From the NCBI GenBank assembly GCA_003118195.1, contig BEXV01001209.1, positions 66,263-116,398 of the forward strand: a stretch of DNA of 50,136 bases, in the 5' to 3' direction. This DNA comes from Hemicentrotus pulcherrimus. Taxonomy: Eukaryota; Echinodermata; Echinoidea; Camarodonta; Strongylocentrotidae. Each line of letters begins with the position of its first letter. Positions within the stretch are counted from its first letter, which is position 1. A program made the position numbers and the translations under genes. Below the pieces are notes generated by a model. That model was not told the DNA's origin and ran no database searches. It saw only the letters and a list, made by a program, of their open reading frames with translations. Positions 1-14,100 of this stretch are shown here, piece by piece.

Positions 1-3000
1 GATATAATAGTACAATTATATCTGTGTCTGTAATCATGTTTATATTCCTTTATGTAAATTCATGTATATGTTACTTGATATTACTTAATGATATAATGTA
101 TATGTATATATAATGACTTATGTTTATTCCTCATATTTTGGATATTTAAGCTTATAATGTGAACTGTCTGTACAAAAGTCATGTACATATGGTCAATATT
201 TTTTTGGTGCGAAAAGTAGCTTAATTTTTTTTTCGATAAAAAAAAAACGAATCTCTCTGGTTTTTTTAAATTGTCTTCTCGAATTTCCATTGTCTGAAAA
301 TCGTTCGTACGGCGTTCGTAGCAGTTCGTAATGACATTTGTGACCGAGGCATAAATAAAGTTTGAAACCAATCACTTGTAGTTTTATTATTATTATCATT
401 ATTTTGCATATATATCAGAAGATTGGTAGGCATGTGAGTCTGGGTTGGGTGTCTCTTTACCCCGTCTTTGTTTGAATATATTTGGACGCATGCCCACATT
501 CGAAACTGAATAATAGAGCGTTCCGAAGAAAAAAGGGGAATCATTCGTGACATTCTAATAACAAAGGTGCATTTTTGTGCCCCTAAAAGTACCATGCACT
601 TGCTGGTGTATTTGATGAAAGAAGTTCTTGCACTCTCACTTTTCGTCTGAAAGACGTCAGGTTAATCCCCAATGGCAATGCTACTTTACGCTTGGAGGAA
701 AAATAAATACCTTGACATGGTCGGACATCATGTTAGGAATGAGTTATGGCGAAAAAATGATTTTTTTTTTTTTCTTCAATCACTACATTCCAAAAGCCAC
801 CCTTGGCTTAGACACACCTTTTAATGATTTTTACAACCAGCAATATGATTCCTGAAGTCTTCCATGAATCATGATTTTGTATGAATATTACATTCCTTGT
901 CATCAGGTGCAGGCAAGGCAAAGGAGAGAATTTCGACAAGAACCATTGTGAGTCGAAATGGTCATTTAAATTTCTTTATATAAAAATTTGCAGCAACCTT
1001 TTGACGCTGTGCCAAAGAGATTAGGTTGGATTTAAAGCATGACATGAAGAGTAATGATCAAAGTTTACAAGAATTTATAAATAGCATTTTTTTTCTTCAA
1101 GATGATCAAATACTGCAATATTTACAAAGAATTATAACACAGAAGTTTCTAAATCATTACTTTGTGAAAAGAAACGATCCATGTATTGTGTATATAATTA
1201 CGATACGTTTGGAGTTATAACTCAATTATTGTTTATGACAGATATTAGTCCGACAATGCGGCAGACCAGTATTGGTTTTCCTTTTTTATGGCAATTCAAA
1301 TGTCACAAGGGTGTAAACCAGAATTGCTTAATATTCTAATTGTAGATGCAACTGCGGGTGTCAGAGGTGTTGACATATTATCTTCAAGATATGAAGGGGA
1401 GCAAACAAATTGAATAGGGGTTATATTTCACTTGAGTTGACAATGTAAAATAATCTAATTATCAAATATATATGAAGGTAAAAGAATGCTTTTGATATTA
1501 AAATTAACATTTGTGCGTACAATCCTGTTCATGATAATCGAAACCCAAATTTCATTTGAAACTTTTAAAAGACTGTCACAAACATGTAACAAAATTGCCT
1601 TCGATATTTGTTTTTAGACTCAGAATTGATGTATCAAAATGCGTTTTGTTACAGTAATCTTTGATGTTAGTATACAGAAACATTTAGAGGCACATCTACA
1701 TTTAATACATGTAAGCGAGTTTGTAAATAGCTCTGGGACGCATGACCCCAACATATCCAAAGGTCTTTTAACATAATCACTGCCGAAGTGATAGAGTTGC
1801 TTCATAAATACCTTTTGTTTACCTCTTGAGAATAATACTTCCACCTGTGTATCAGATAAATGTACTGTTGGTGCATAAATAAATACGGATACAATGAATT
1901 TCATGAGCACGATCCAAATATTCGTCTCGATGGTTTTACATTTGGGTACGAATGACCATGCGCAAATCCTAATTACGAACTCGCTTATTCAACATCTCGG
2001 CTTTTGACCTTCATATCCATCTTAGTATTATAATTCCGAAGAAGAATTAACGAATTCTTGAAAGAAAACCCACCGCGTAATAGAAATTTTGAACACTAAA
2101 CCCGAAGACATAGTTAAATAAGGTCTGTTTCCAAATATGTGGTGCTATTTACATCCATTTATCTCTTTTTTTAAAAAGCAAATAGAAGAATTCCACTGAG
2201 CATGAGTCGACTCCATATGCCACTGCTTAACAAATACTGTCTGTGTTGTGTAAAAGTATTTGCCTTTAACTGTAGAAAAAACTCATTGTTGTTGCCAATT
2301 TAGCATGACGTTTGACCGTGGTGCTAAAGATTTACACTTTTTTTCTCTCTTGCATGCATGATGATTACTTTTATAGGTACCTCTTTGTTTTACAGCTAAC
2401 TGCCTTGTTTATTACATCCTTACTCTAATTCTCTGACGATCAAGTAAACCCCGAATTAGATACAGGGGATGTAATGACAACAAACTTCGTGAGAATTATA
2501 TCATCATATCCATATGCATCTTGTTTGTTGTAATGAGGAAAGAAAAGATATCAAATATTAGTACAGCTTGAGGGGGGGGCGTGATTTAAGTTTTAGAAAT
2601 AAATGACTGTGCTTAACAAAACATGTCCCACTGTCAGCACTGACAGTATTGAAATAAAGATTGATGTCATGTATGATGTTTCGTGTTGTATTTCCATGTG
2701 TCTCAACGAGAATTGTTGAATGAAAAATGCGACTTTAGATTTACTGAAATTATTAGCTTTTGTGGTTTCATGTAAGATAGAAATGGTTATTTTAAACAGG
2801 CTTCGTGCATTTCTTCCGACCCAAAAATCTTGAAATCTAGGTCGGTGTTTTTATATTTTTTTAAAACCTTTTTTAGAGGATTTTTTTTTTTTTAAAGCAT
2901 TCAAAACTGAAAAATATCAGTCCAAAGAGGGAGGAACAAAAAAGGATTTCCGACCGACCGACCGATCATGTTTTGGCACTTAAAGGGCAATACAAGTACA

Positions 3001-3535
3001 ACATCCTTTGTTCGGCCTTATAGAAAAAAAGTTTTCTTTTGCCACACAGCTTACAGCGGGGCATTTTTGTTCTCTAGCTCAGTACGTTGTAATTTTACCT
3101 TTACAAATCTTTCGGAAATGACAGCTCTTTGTAATTCGCACGATTCGGAATTTATAGCGTTTTAGGCCAGGCATCAATGGTGTTATCAATCATTTTACCT
3201 ACTTAAGTAAATAATGTAGCACGATATAAAAAGGGAGATTGACTTATAAGTTTCAAATCCTTTTTATTGTCATTAACAGTATGTTAAAATGTTCAGTAGT
3301 TTGAGTATTCAGTATCTGCAATAATATTGGCCAGCAACGTTCGGGAAAAAATAAGTTTGGAATTTCATTTATGTTACATGAAGAAACAGTTACACGACCA
3401 ATTGAGAAGTATGAAAGGAATTGTGAGATTGTACAGATAAACTGCAGGGAATATATAACATTTTAGTAATGGTTGTCGATATGGTGCAGTGAAACGTCAG
3501 TACATTAACATTATCCTATTTGCTTCTTCTTTCAG
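1..3535. other. 5' flanking region, no supported gene
   Basis: This AT-rich stretch has only short open frames with no recognisable protein and no consistent coding character on either strand. It contains A/T homopolymers (for example near 227-247 and 2880-2895), a G run near 2570-2579 and a short GACC-type tetranucleotide repeat at about 2950-2966. The 3' end is a splice-acceptor-like sequence (pyrimidine tract, then AG at 3534-3535) just before the exon holding the start codon, so an upstream noncoding exon probably lies in this region or beyond it. I could not place that exon. Confidence 0.6.
3225..3233 (+). promoter_or_regulatory. TATA-like element upstream of the giant gene
   Basis: TATAAAAAG followed by GG lies about 370 bases before the start codon. 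If used, transcription would begin near 3255. Such strings occur by chance in AT-rich DNA, and the acceptor-like AG at 3534-3535 suggests the true first exon may lie elsewhere. This is a weak candidate only. Confidence 0.2.
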
Positions 3536-3594
3536 AATCGCCTGGAAATTACTGACATCCGGTCTCCAACAGCTCTTATCAAATTCCCTCTATC
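3536..3594 (+). other. 5' untranslated part of the start-codon exon
   Basis: A polypyrimidine tract (cctatttgcttcttctttc) ending in AG at 3534-3535 is a good splice acceptor, so this exon probably starts at 3536. An in-frame TGA at 3553-3555 closes the frame upstream and supports the ATG at 3595 as the true start. That ATG has A at -3 and G at +4, a favourable initiation context. Confidence 0.55.
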
Positions 3595-5128
3595 ATGGCT
3601 CCACTAGTACAGTTCTTCCTCGCTTCATCTATCCTTCTCGTCTTCACGCCGCTGGTGTCGGCGCAAGGTGCCGGTGCCTGCCCGACCAATGTGGTTAGCT
3701 ATCCTATCTTGGCAGGATCAGTAATGGGAGCGTTCATATTTGCAATCATTCTGGAGACCACTGCCATCCTGTGCTATAAGCATTACTTTAAAAAAAGACC
3801 ACCAAAGCTTGAACACACATTCATCACAAGTGATGGACAGGAGGTGAAGATCAAGGAGAAGGTCACAATTCCAGATGGAGAGAAGAAGCGGGATCGGCAC
3901 GAAGACACTAGGAAGGGCTTGAAGAGCGAGAGAAAGCAGGAAGTCTTCAGTGTCTCTGATACCAAGACAGATTCTGAAGGCACTATTCACGGCCCTGCTA
4001 TCTACCGTTACCCTATCGCTACCGATAAGGAGATGGGAGACAGCATCATGAATGGAAGACACAAGTATGAACCAGACCTCGGCAACAACTACCTCTACTC
4101 CACCGGATATCAGTCATCGGAAGACGGAAGCGGTTTCCACAGTCGCAGGGTTAGTCAGATGGGCAAGGATGAAGTACCAATTCTTCGTGGTTTGCACAAG
4201 GGTTCTGACGTCGATGTAGATTTCTCCTCTGCCCGATTCAAGAGTATGGTCCGCCAACCGATGCCACAAGAATGGACCATCGGAATGGGAACGACAGATG
4301 ACGATGTGATGACCTACCGCTACCACACAGGACTTGGAGGAAAGCGACGTGCATCTTCGCCAACTTTGGGTATTGACAACCAAGGCTTTGTCAGCTCTCG
4401 ACCAGGAAGTCCCACAGGAGGCTTCAGAGATTCAACGGTTGTCCAGATGGAGCCTCGTCATTTTTCCAAAGAGGCAAGGATCAACATTGATGACGGCTCT
4501 CTCCAGAGATCAGTGCGTGGCGGTACATCCCGAGCTACCCTAGACAGCAACAGACCAGGCCTGGTTCGTGCTTTCGACTCTAACTTTACACTTCGGGATC
4601 CGCAACGCTCAGACAGCAGCGATGAAGATCTCTATGACTACGGAGACAGCGAACACTCCGGACAGAGTTCTGCTCATTTTGCGCCAGGTCGGTACAGAGC
4701 AGACATGGGCGGCATACCACTGTACAGGACAGAAGGTGGTTCCCCGACCAGTCCTAGGAGTTTCCGTTTCCACACTGGATTTACACAAGCCCAGGCTCTT
4801 GCCATGCAGGGCACTGGTGATCCTCAAGCCAGAGGTGATCCTATCTATGCCATTCCTCACAAGACTGTTGGTTCATCCAAGATGGTACGGCCTCACTCAG
4901 TTGAAAGGGATAAACATCTTGGGCACACCACCTACTCCGTTATCAACGAAGCACACTCTACTTCCTACAAGAAAAGACAGGATCCGAACAATCCTAAGGG
5001 AGTAGTCCGTGATTCTGCGACCCAGTGCGAACTCCTAGCACCACGACCGAAGATTTCCTTTGATGAAGAGTGGCCAATCATGACATCTGGAAGACAATCG
5101 AGGGCAAATCCAGGTGTTCCTACTATCG
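3595..5128 (+). CDS. exon 1: signal peptide, transmembrane anchor and proximal cytoplasmic tail
   Basis: Residues 1-23 form a hydrophobic signal peptide ending V-S-A, a good signal-peptidase site. The ectodomain is only about 14 residues (24-37) with a single Cys at 29. Residues 38-61 form one membrane span containing an unusual Glu54 and a G-S-V-M-G motif. A basic K-H-Y-F-K-K-R stop-transfer (62-68) places the rest in the cytosol. The tail has several S-P sites, an acidic D-E-D-L-Y-D-Y patch, a Y447-S-V-I (Yxx-phi) sorting-type motif and an S-A-T-Q-C repeat-like motif near the end. The exon ends in phase 1 after 511 complete codons plus one base, at ATCG|GTAAGT, inside a P-T-I-G motif that resumes in exon 2. 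Confidence 0.85.
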
Positions 5129-8100
5129 GTAAGTCTACACCTTACAGTATGCATCATCAAAAACGTGTAGCTCACATACAATTACATGTATGGCATAAAA
5201 TGTTGACTTAATAAATATATTGTTTGGCATAACCATGGAGATGAGAAGAGATTGTTGTATAAGCTCTGTTCTGCCAAAGCTACGTTTTAGAATGAATATA
5301 TTTACCGGTAGAGTAATATATAAATATATTGCTTATCATAAGCACGTACAACTTTCATGTAAATTGGTTTTTAGTCGGAGCAAATGTTACTCGCTCATTT
5401 TATGTTATGCTAACTTGACATTTTAGGTTATCATGAAGCAAACCCTTTTCTTATTATTTTGGTGGAAATAAAATAGGGGCTGGAATGGACGATTACCCAA
5501 AATTAGTACAAAATGTTTATACTGATTTGATAGTCAATGTGGAAAGTTAAAGTGTAATCAAAACTCAAGGATGAAGGAAATGATTCCTAAGAATACTGCT
5601 TGATTGGCGAAATTTTCTTGATATCTCCATCTTTCTTCCTCTACCTGGGAATATAGGCATCATCAAGCTGATGAGACCAGAGTCCTTCAGAGGGCCGAGG
5701 CGGCAAAGTCCCAACCGGTACTCATGGAGTACAGATGAAGAGGTACACCACGCCCGTTCGTCTAGCCTTCCTAGGGAGAGGACGACATCGTTCACAGAAA
5801 GGACATCGTATTCAGAGAAGTCAGGTCGACCGCAAAGATCACGATCATCATCACCTGTTCGACGGTCACGATCGTCTTCGCCAGTGCGGCGTTCACCTAG
5901 AGGGCGCTCACCAAATCGACGATTACCAAACTTTGACGTGAGTAAACTAAATGAAAGTGGAGAGGAAAAAAGGGGACATTTTCAATCTGTTTTCAAGTTC
6001 TTTATTTTGAATACAAACTGTTTGGCCTACATGAGTGTCCAACAAAAAGGAATACTGTATCTCTTTTATGTAGTCAATACTTACATGAAAACGATTTCCA
6101 AGAAATGTCAACAATCAAGCAAATATATTTGATATTGATTGAATGAGTTATTCACTAGTATTTTACAATAAGGCATACCCGGTATGTAAAAATGACCATG
6201 ATAGTAAATAATTTCCAATAGACAACATTGTTAGGACCTCATACCACTAAACTGAAATACTGAAGTTAGTAGATTGATTATATGTCTCTATATTTTGCAG
6301 AATGACGAGACAGACATCCCTACCATCGGTGTTATTCGGCTGATATCACGAGGTGGCACAAGGACTTCCATTGGAGGTGATGACTCAAGCAGTGGAATCA
6401 GTGTCGGAGATTCCACACCCCAAGTCAGCCGCCAGCCATCTGCTCGTCGCCCTGGCTCAATCTATCAATACGCACAAGAGATGCTGGACGAGGATGAGCA
6501 GTTCTACAGTAGCGTATCAGGACGACCTTACCAGGATATACCTTCTATTGGAGTTATCAAACTTGTCTCTGATCAAAGCCGTCCGCAGACACTTGAGAGA
6601 CGTGTAAGTTGGGCTGGTGAAGATTTTGAAAATCTTAATACTTCACGTCCCTTAGCGAGGTCAAGTGTTCGTAGATCATTTGACGAGAGGGAAACATTTA
6701 CTTCATCATCAACTACGCAGAAGCGACGTAGAAGTCCATCGCCTGAAAAAGAGAAAGGAAACTTCCCGACAATTGGAGTTATAAAGTTGATTCGTCCCGA
6801 TTCCCTTAAACAACCGCTCTGGAATGAGCTAAACCGCTATGTTGCACCATCTGGCCGGTCTTCACTTACAAGACACGAATCATGGAATGAGACCGATATC
6901 AATGAGACACAGAGAACCAGATCTGCAAAGAGGCCACAGATGATAGATAGTTATACTGAACCTGCTATCACCTGGCCCCAGTTGATCCACACCGTAAGAG
7001 ATCTTGTCGATGAAGAACGGACACTGACATCAAAATCAGGAAGCAAGAAGGCTCCGATTCTCGGAGTTTTCAAATTGAAATCAACGAAAGAAAAGGCCCC
7101 AAAAGTCTCTGCTGTTTCTCAGGGTACAAATCCAGACCGGCCTTGGCACCATCTAGTTTCTCAGTTAGAAGAAGAAATAGAGTCATCGGTCATACGAAAG
7201 ACACACCAAAGGCCAGATCGATCTGAACCACGGACGGTCAGCATTGTGAAACTTCAAGCTCCTCACCTACCAACACCTGACACAAAAACTAAGGGAACCA
7301 ATCCAGGCCTCTCGTGGAACCAAGTGCTGAGGATGATACAGAGTGAAACGGAGGAGATAGTTGAGAGGAAGCAAACGTTGAAGCAGAAAACACCTAGTAA
7401 TCTTGGGTCGATTCAACTGAAATCTAATCCCAGACCACCAATGTTTGATTGCTCAACCCAGCCAGAACTATCGTGGCCGCAAGTGGTCAAAATCATCAAA
7501 GAAGAAACAGAAGAGTTTGGAAAGAAACCGTCTGTTCCCAAAAAGGACAAAGGCATACAACCTGAAATGAACTGGCCTGAAATAATTCAACTTGTTCAAC
7601 AAGAAGTCATTAAGCAAGTTAGGGAAACTGAGGTAACAAAAAAGACTGAACAAAAACCTGACAAAGTTCCTCTTGCTGTGATTAAGCTAATTGGTACTGA
7701 GGATAGACCCAAACTCAAGCAAGATCAAACAACAGAACCAGAACTCTCATGGAGCCAAATGGTAAGGATGGTGCAAACTGAAGTAGAGGATATCATCCGA
7801 ACGAAGACCAAAAAGGAACCAAAAAAGAAGGAAACCGGTGACGCTAGTACAGAACCTGAACTCACCTGGCCTTTGTTGGTTAGGATAGTACAAGAAGAAG
7901 TTGAAAATATCGTCAAGAAGAAGAATACCAAGACTACATCTGAAAAGGGCACGAGGCCTGAAAATGACTGGAACTCGGTTGTTGGTACCATTCAGGAGAC
8001 AGCGATTGAGGAGTTTAAGAGGACATCTCAAAAGAAAAAGCCAAAAGATGAGAAGCCACCGCTCATAGGGATATTTAAACTGAAAGCACAAGAGCAACCA

Positions 8101-11100
8101 CAAGTCACCTCTGTTCCTCGGCCAAGGAAGGTTGAGCAAGGTACGCATCCTAGTACATCTTGGGATCGACTTCTCAGTAGAATCGAGGAAAACGCGATCA
8201 TGTCCATAAAGAGAACGTCTACAAAGCAGAAGCCAAAGCCAGTTGAACCTACTTCAATTGGAATTATCAAATTGAGGGCACCTGACGTCAGCCAAAAAAC
8301 AGAAACATCTACTCAATCCGATGACATTGACGTGTCTCACAGCTTTACTCAGCCTGAACGGTCATGGCGAGATCTCCTAAGAGGATTGAAACTAGAACTT
8401 GAGAGTGAGTATATGAAGACCATTCGAGAATTAGAAGCCCACATCGCATCACAGGAAGACCATCCTGATTACGCACCAACCGTTCAATCACTGGGGGTTT
8501 TGACCCTGAAGGCGCCAAGAGAAGAAAAGAAAGGATTAAGAAATAGCTTCACTCAGTATCACACCCCAGTCATTAGCGAAAAGTTCACACAGTCGGACAA
8601 GTCTTGGCCAGAACTCATGATGAAAATTGAAGAGGAAACAGAGCGTAAGCTTACTCGGCGCGTGAAGACACCAAAGGTTTTTCAACAAGAATCACAAACA
8701 GAAGAGGAAATCCCAGCTTTGTTCCTTGATGAACCAATTGCACCTTCTGCCGTGCCTCAAGAATTCGCTAGTCCTGTAATTGACCAAACAGATTCAGATG
8801 TTCAAGTGGGGCCTAAAATGGCAGATAGCACATCTTCGCCCATAGTTGTAAGGAGGAGCAACACGCAGATTATGGTAAAACCAAGCGTTACAGATAACTC
8901 CACAGAGATGTCAACAAAGACAAGTGACAGCACAACCCAGATAGGGAGAATAAGTCCTAATGTACGAGATAAGCAACTTCAATTTGGGCAAGAAACTGCT
9001 GATTTGAATGTGCAGGTGACAGAAATGAAGAATCTCAAAGACAGTATGGCGCAAACAGAACTCCACTGTACAGAATCGAATACTCAAACAGCACCTATGC
9101 CAGAAATTGTTCCAGAGCCAGCAGTTATTGTTGAAGCACCTACTCTTGAAATGAGTTTCCCAGAAGTCAAGCCCGACACAAGAGATGCCTCAACGGCTAC
9201 ACTAGATGCACCAAGAACAAAAGACCAATCTTTGGAGGTTGTACCTGACTTGGAAGAAAAAGCTGTTAGTGCATGGAAGGTATCCCTTCGGAGTTTCACT
9301 ACCCAATTCGATACACCACTACCTAAAACTACAACATCGGGTCAACAGACTTCAGTTTCAGTCCTCGAGAAAGGAACTGCGACCTTAACAGAGACCCCTG
9401 GTTTTGCTGGAGTTCAAGTATCACCGGTTTATGAAACGCACAGCACATCTGTTGAAAAGGCTAGGTTGACATCGACCCCTGTGCAGGTTACCATGAAGAA
9501 AGACACAAAGAATTCAACATCAAATACAGACAAAGTTCCAACAGCAGAAGTGTCGGTTGAGGCAGAAATTGATGCTGTGGATACTCAGAATGATAGTACC
9601 TCTACTATTAAGGTCGATGTGAGGGACTCTACTTTTCAGATCACTGCTGAAACAATATCGGCTGGTGCACAGGTCACTTCTAAGTTGGCATCAACATCTA
9701 CATCTGCGCCAAGACCAGCTACCGCTACAAAAGACATTCAAATCTCTACAAAACAGGTGGAGAGGCAGACATTAACAGATGAGGTAAAGATGAAAGATGC
9801 AGGTGTAACTGTTGACCTGTCATCCAAGAAACAGGTTGTGAATTACTATTTGGAGCAACTGAAAAAGAAGCCAAAGGTTACCCAAAAGTCTTCTCAGTGC
9901 GACTTGCTTGTTGTTCCAAAAATGAAGGATATGGCCAGTGAGATAAAACCTAAGCTACGCAATCAACAACAACAGATGAATCAAGTGGGAGACAATGACA
10001 GCACCCAGTACGACCCAGTGAAAGTTACCAATAACACTACTCAGTTGTCTATAGTCCACCCTAAAGTGAAAGATTCATCGACACAATCGATTCCATCTAC
10101 GAAAACAACTGGAGCAATGGCAAGTACTGAAAGTCATGACATATCTACTCAAGCAACACTCGAACCGGAAGTGATCGAAAAGGTCGTAATAACACCTGAA
10201 GAGACTCAGTTTAACATGACTTGGAGTGAGCCTCCAAAGACAATCGAAACGTCAGATGCCAGTACATTCATTGATGGTGTAGATAAATCCAACAAGACTA
10301 CAGAAACCTATGTTCACTCTGATGAAAAGGAAACTACAACTAAGACAACATCAAAGCAGTTTTCATTGCAGTATCACAGTCCTGTTGACGACTTTACTCA
10401 CCAGATGAGTACATCGGTTCTTGATAAGGACACATCGACTGACCCAAAGATGCCAAGAGATGCCGGTTTCCAAGTTAACCCTGTTTATTCAGCACATGCA
10501 ACACAGATTTCACGTGCTCAGTTAACTGCCAAACCAACACAGGTGAAGCCGAATTTGACAGATGTTGGTTCAAATACCGTTCCCGTCAAGACAGCCCTGA
10601 TGAGTTCTCAGCTTACACAGGTTAAGCAAGATGTGAGAGATAACATTTCAAACACAGATATTGTGAAGATGTCCGATAAAATCAGTGAAGCAGACATACC
10701 ACATCCAAGAGAAGAGATAGTGCAGCCGGAATTTGTTCAGCCTGTCCTGATGGCACCAACATTCTTTAAGCCCGAGACAGCCAATGTTTCTGTTAACACA
10801 GATGGCTTACCAACATCCGCTAATGCATCTACGTTAACAGCACGTGTAGAGGTTGCAATAGGAAAGGCACAAGCTAGTGCAAAGGTGAAGGAGCTTTCCA
10901 CAAATACATCTAAAGTGGAAATCAAGAGTAGGTCTAGTTCAGCTGACATAAAGATAATTCCTTCCACAGCGTCCATTGGAGGACAGGTCAATATCAAGCC
11001 CTCCGTGGTTGACTTCTCACAGCAAGCTGAAATACACAAAGATGCTGGTCAAGATGCTTCCATGAACACAGAGCAAGCCAAAGTACAAGTGACAGCTGTC

Positions 11101-14100
11101 AACACAGTTTCACCAGATGTCAAGATCACAGCAGTGAATACATCTCCTGCACCAGAGAGGAAAAATACTTCCTCACAGTTCACGCTCCAAAGCACCGAAT
11201 CCTCAGCGATGGCTGTTCCTAACTTAACCAATGGAACTACACAATATGAGAGTTCTGCTATTACTTCATCAATGAATACTGATAAGATTGAACAACTTGA
11301 TCAACAATCATATGTTAGCATGCAGTCTCCTGTTCAAACTGAGAAGATTGTAATGCAAGAGTTGCCATCAGTTCAGTTTTCTGCTCCTGTATTTTCTCCG
11401 CCACTCACAGACACCCAGTCCCAAGTTACACCTGACCAGAAAGATTCAAGTAGCAATACTAAATTGGTTGACGTTACAGATTCAACTTCACAAATCAAAC
11501 CAGCCGTGAGTACAACCATGTCTGCAGTTCACCCAGAGACGGAAAATGCTGCTGTTGGTGTGTTCATAGGTGGTCAAGATTTTGCACAACAGGCTAAGAT
11601 AGAGGATTTGCCAGCCGATACTATCGACGGTAGTTCAAACACAGTTCCAGCTGTTTCGAAAGATGGAGCTAGCAATACATCCCCCTTACCTGTCAGAGCA
11701 AACATTGGATCTCAGATTTCTGCCGATACATCTATTGCAGCTGTTTTGGTGAAACCAGATATTGCAGTTGGCACTACGATCACCACTGTCAATGCAAAAG
11801 ATGGATCAAGTAATACTTCTCCGCTCCCAAAGTTAGCAGATAGTGGATCACAAATTTCCATTACAGATGTGAAGAGCACCTCAAATGAGACGCAATATGA
11901 AAGTACAGTTATCAGTAGCTCATCGAACACAGATACTGTGGTACACATTGACAAGTCTTCTCTGGTGAATATGCCTGTGGGAATAAAGACCGAACAGGTT
12001 ATCAAGGAAGTAGTCCCTCCAGTGCAGTTTTCCCCTCCAACTTTCTCTCCACCAATTACCGACACTGCAGCTCAAATTACACCGGAACAAAAGGATTCAA
12101 GCAGCAACACCATCTCAGCCAGCGTCAAAGACACACCATCACAGATCACACCAGATGTGGCTTCAAGGATGTCAACAGTTCAGCCTACAACATCAGATAC
12201 GGCGGCCCATGTGATTGCTCAGAGTTCAGACTTCACTCAGCAAGCTAAAGTCCAAGCCGAAATTGCAGATGCCACTGCCAATACCGATGTCACTGATGTA
12301 AAAGATGGAGCTAGTAACACTTCACCTCTTCCTGTGAGAGCTCATACTTTTGTCAATACTGACATTGTAGAACATCAAGACCAATCTTCTATGGTGAATA
12401 TCCCTATGGAGGTAAAGACGGAAAAGATAATCATGCAAGAAGTTCCTCCCGTCCAGTTTTCAGCTCCAGTTTTCTCTCCTCCCATTACAGAGCAGAAGGA
12501 CTCAAGCACAAACACAAAGCTACCACCAACTCAGAGAGAATCGAGCAGCAACACCTGGGCTGTTAGTCTCAAAGACACACCAGCACAGATCAAGCCAAAT
12601 GTGACTTCAACAATGTCTACAGTGCAGCCTGCTACATCTGAGACGGCAGCCCATGCGATTGCCCAAGGTATAGACTTTACTCAGCAAGCTAAAATCCAAG
12701 CCGAAATTGCAGATGCCACTGCCAATACTGATGTCACTGATGTGAAAGATGGAGCTAGTAATACTTCGCCACTTCCTGTCAGGGCGCATATTGCTTCTCA
12801 AATCAATGCTGACACCTCTGTCGCTTCCATGATGGCTAGACCAATGATTACCGAGGGCTCTGTGAACACTGACATTGTAAAACAACAAGACCAGGCTTCT
12901 CTGGTAAATATCCCTATGGAGGTGAAGACAGAACAAGTTATCAAGCAAGAAGTTCCAGCTGTTCAGTTCTCTGCTCCAGTTTTCTCTCCTCCAGTTTCTG
13001 AAATTGGAGCGCAGATTGCACCCGACCAAATGGAGTCTAGTACCAACACAAAGCTGCCTGCAGTGCATTTAGATTCGAGTATCAACACCCTTCCAGTCAG
13101 TGTCAAAGACACACCAGCACAGGTCAAGCCAGATACGACTTCAACAATGTCTACAGTGCGACCCACTACATCGGATACGGCAGCCCACGCAATTGCTCAA
13201 GGCGCAGATGCCACTGCCAATACCGATTTCACGGATGTAAAAGATGGAGCTAGTAACACTTCACCTCTTCCTGTGAGGGCCCATACTTTTGTCAATACTG
13301 ACCTTGTAGAACATCAAGACCAATCTTCTATGGTAAATATCCCTATGGAGGTAAAGACGGAAAAGATCATCATGCAAGAAGTTCCTCCAGTCCAGTTCTC
13401 AGCTCCAGTTTTCTCTCCCCCCGTCACTGATTCTGAAGCCCAGATCTCCCCTGAAGTGATGGAATCTAGCACAAACACTAAGCTGATAGCCCTTCAAAAA
13501 GACTCAAGCATCAATACATCGAAAATTACCATGAAGCATACAACATCCCAAGTCAAACCAAGTGTTAACACTTCTGAAGCCCAGATTTCACCAGACCAGA
13601 TGGACTCGAGCACGAACACTAAGCTACCAGCAACCCAGAGAGAATCGAGCAGCAACACTTTGGCTGTTAGTGTCAAAGACGCACCATCACAGATCAAACC
13701 AAATATGACTTCAATGATGTCGACAGTGCAGCCTGCAACATCCGAAACGGCAGCCCATGCAATTGCACAAGGTACAGATTTTACTCAACTAGCTAAAATC
13801 CAAGCAGAAATTACTGATGCCACTGCCAATACCGATGTTACGGATGTTAAAGATGGAGCTAGTAATACTTCACCACTTCCTGTGAGAGCTCATACTTTTG
13901 TCAATACTGACATTGTAGAACATCAAGACCAATCTTCTATGGTGAATATCCCTATGGAGGTAAAGACGGAAAAGATCATCATGCAAGAAGTTCCTCCTGT
14001 CCAGTTTTCAGCTCCAGTTTTCGCTCCTCCCATTACTGATTCTGAAGCCCAGGTTTCACCAGAGCAGATGGACTCGGGCACGAACACAAAGCTACCAGCA

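Noticed and set aside
266..595. Minus-strand 109-residue open frame near the left edge
   Set aside because: It has no recognisable domain, Asn/Lys-rich AT-driven composition and no supporting signals.
1249..1413. Open frame of about 55 codons around 1249-1413 with plausible composition
   Set aside because: It has no start codon or convincing splice sites, and no motif I recognise. It may be a decayed element.
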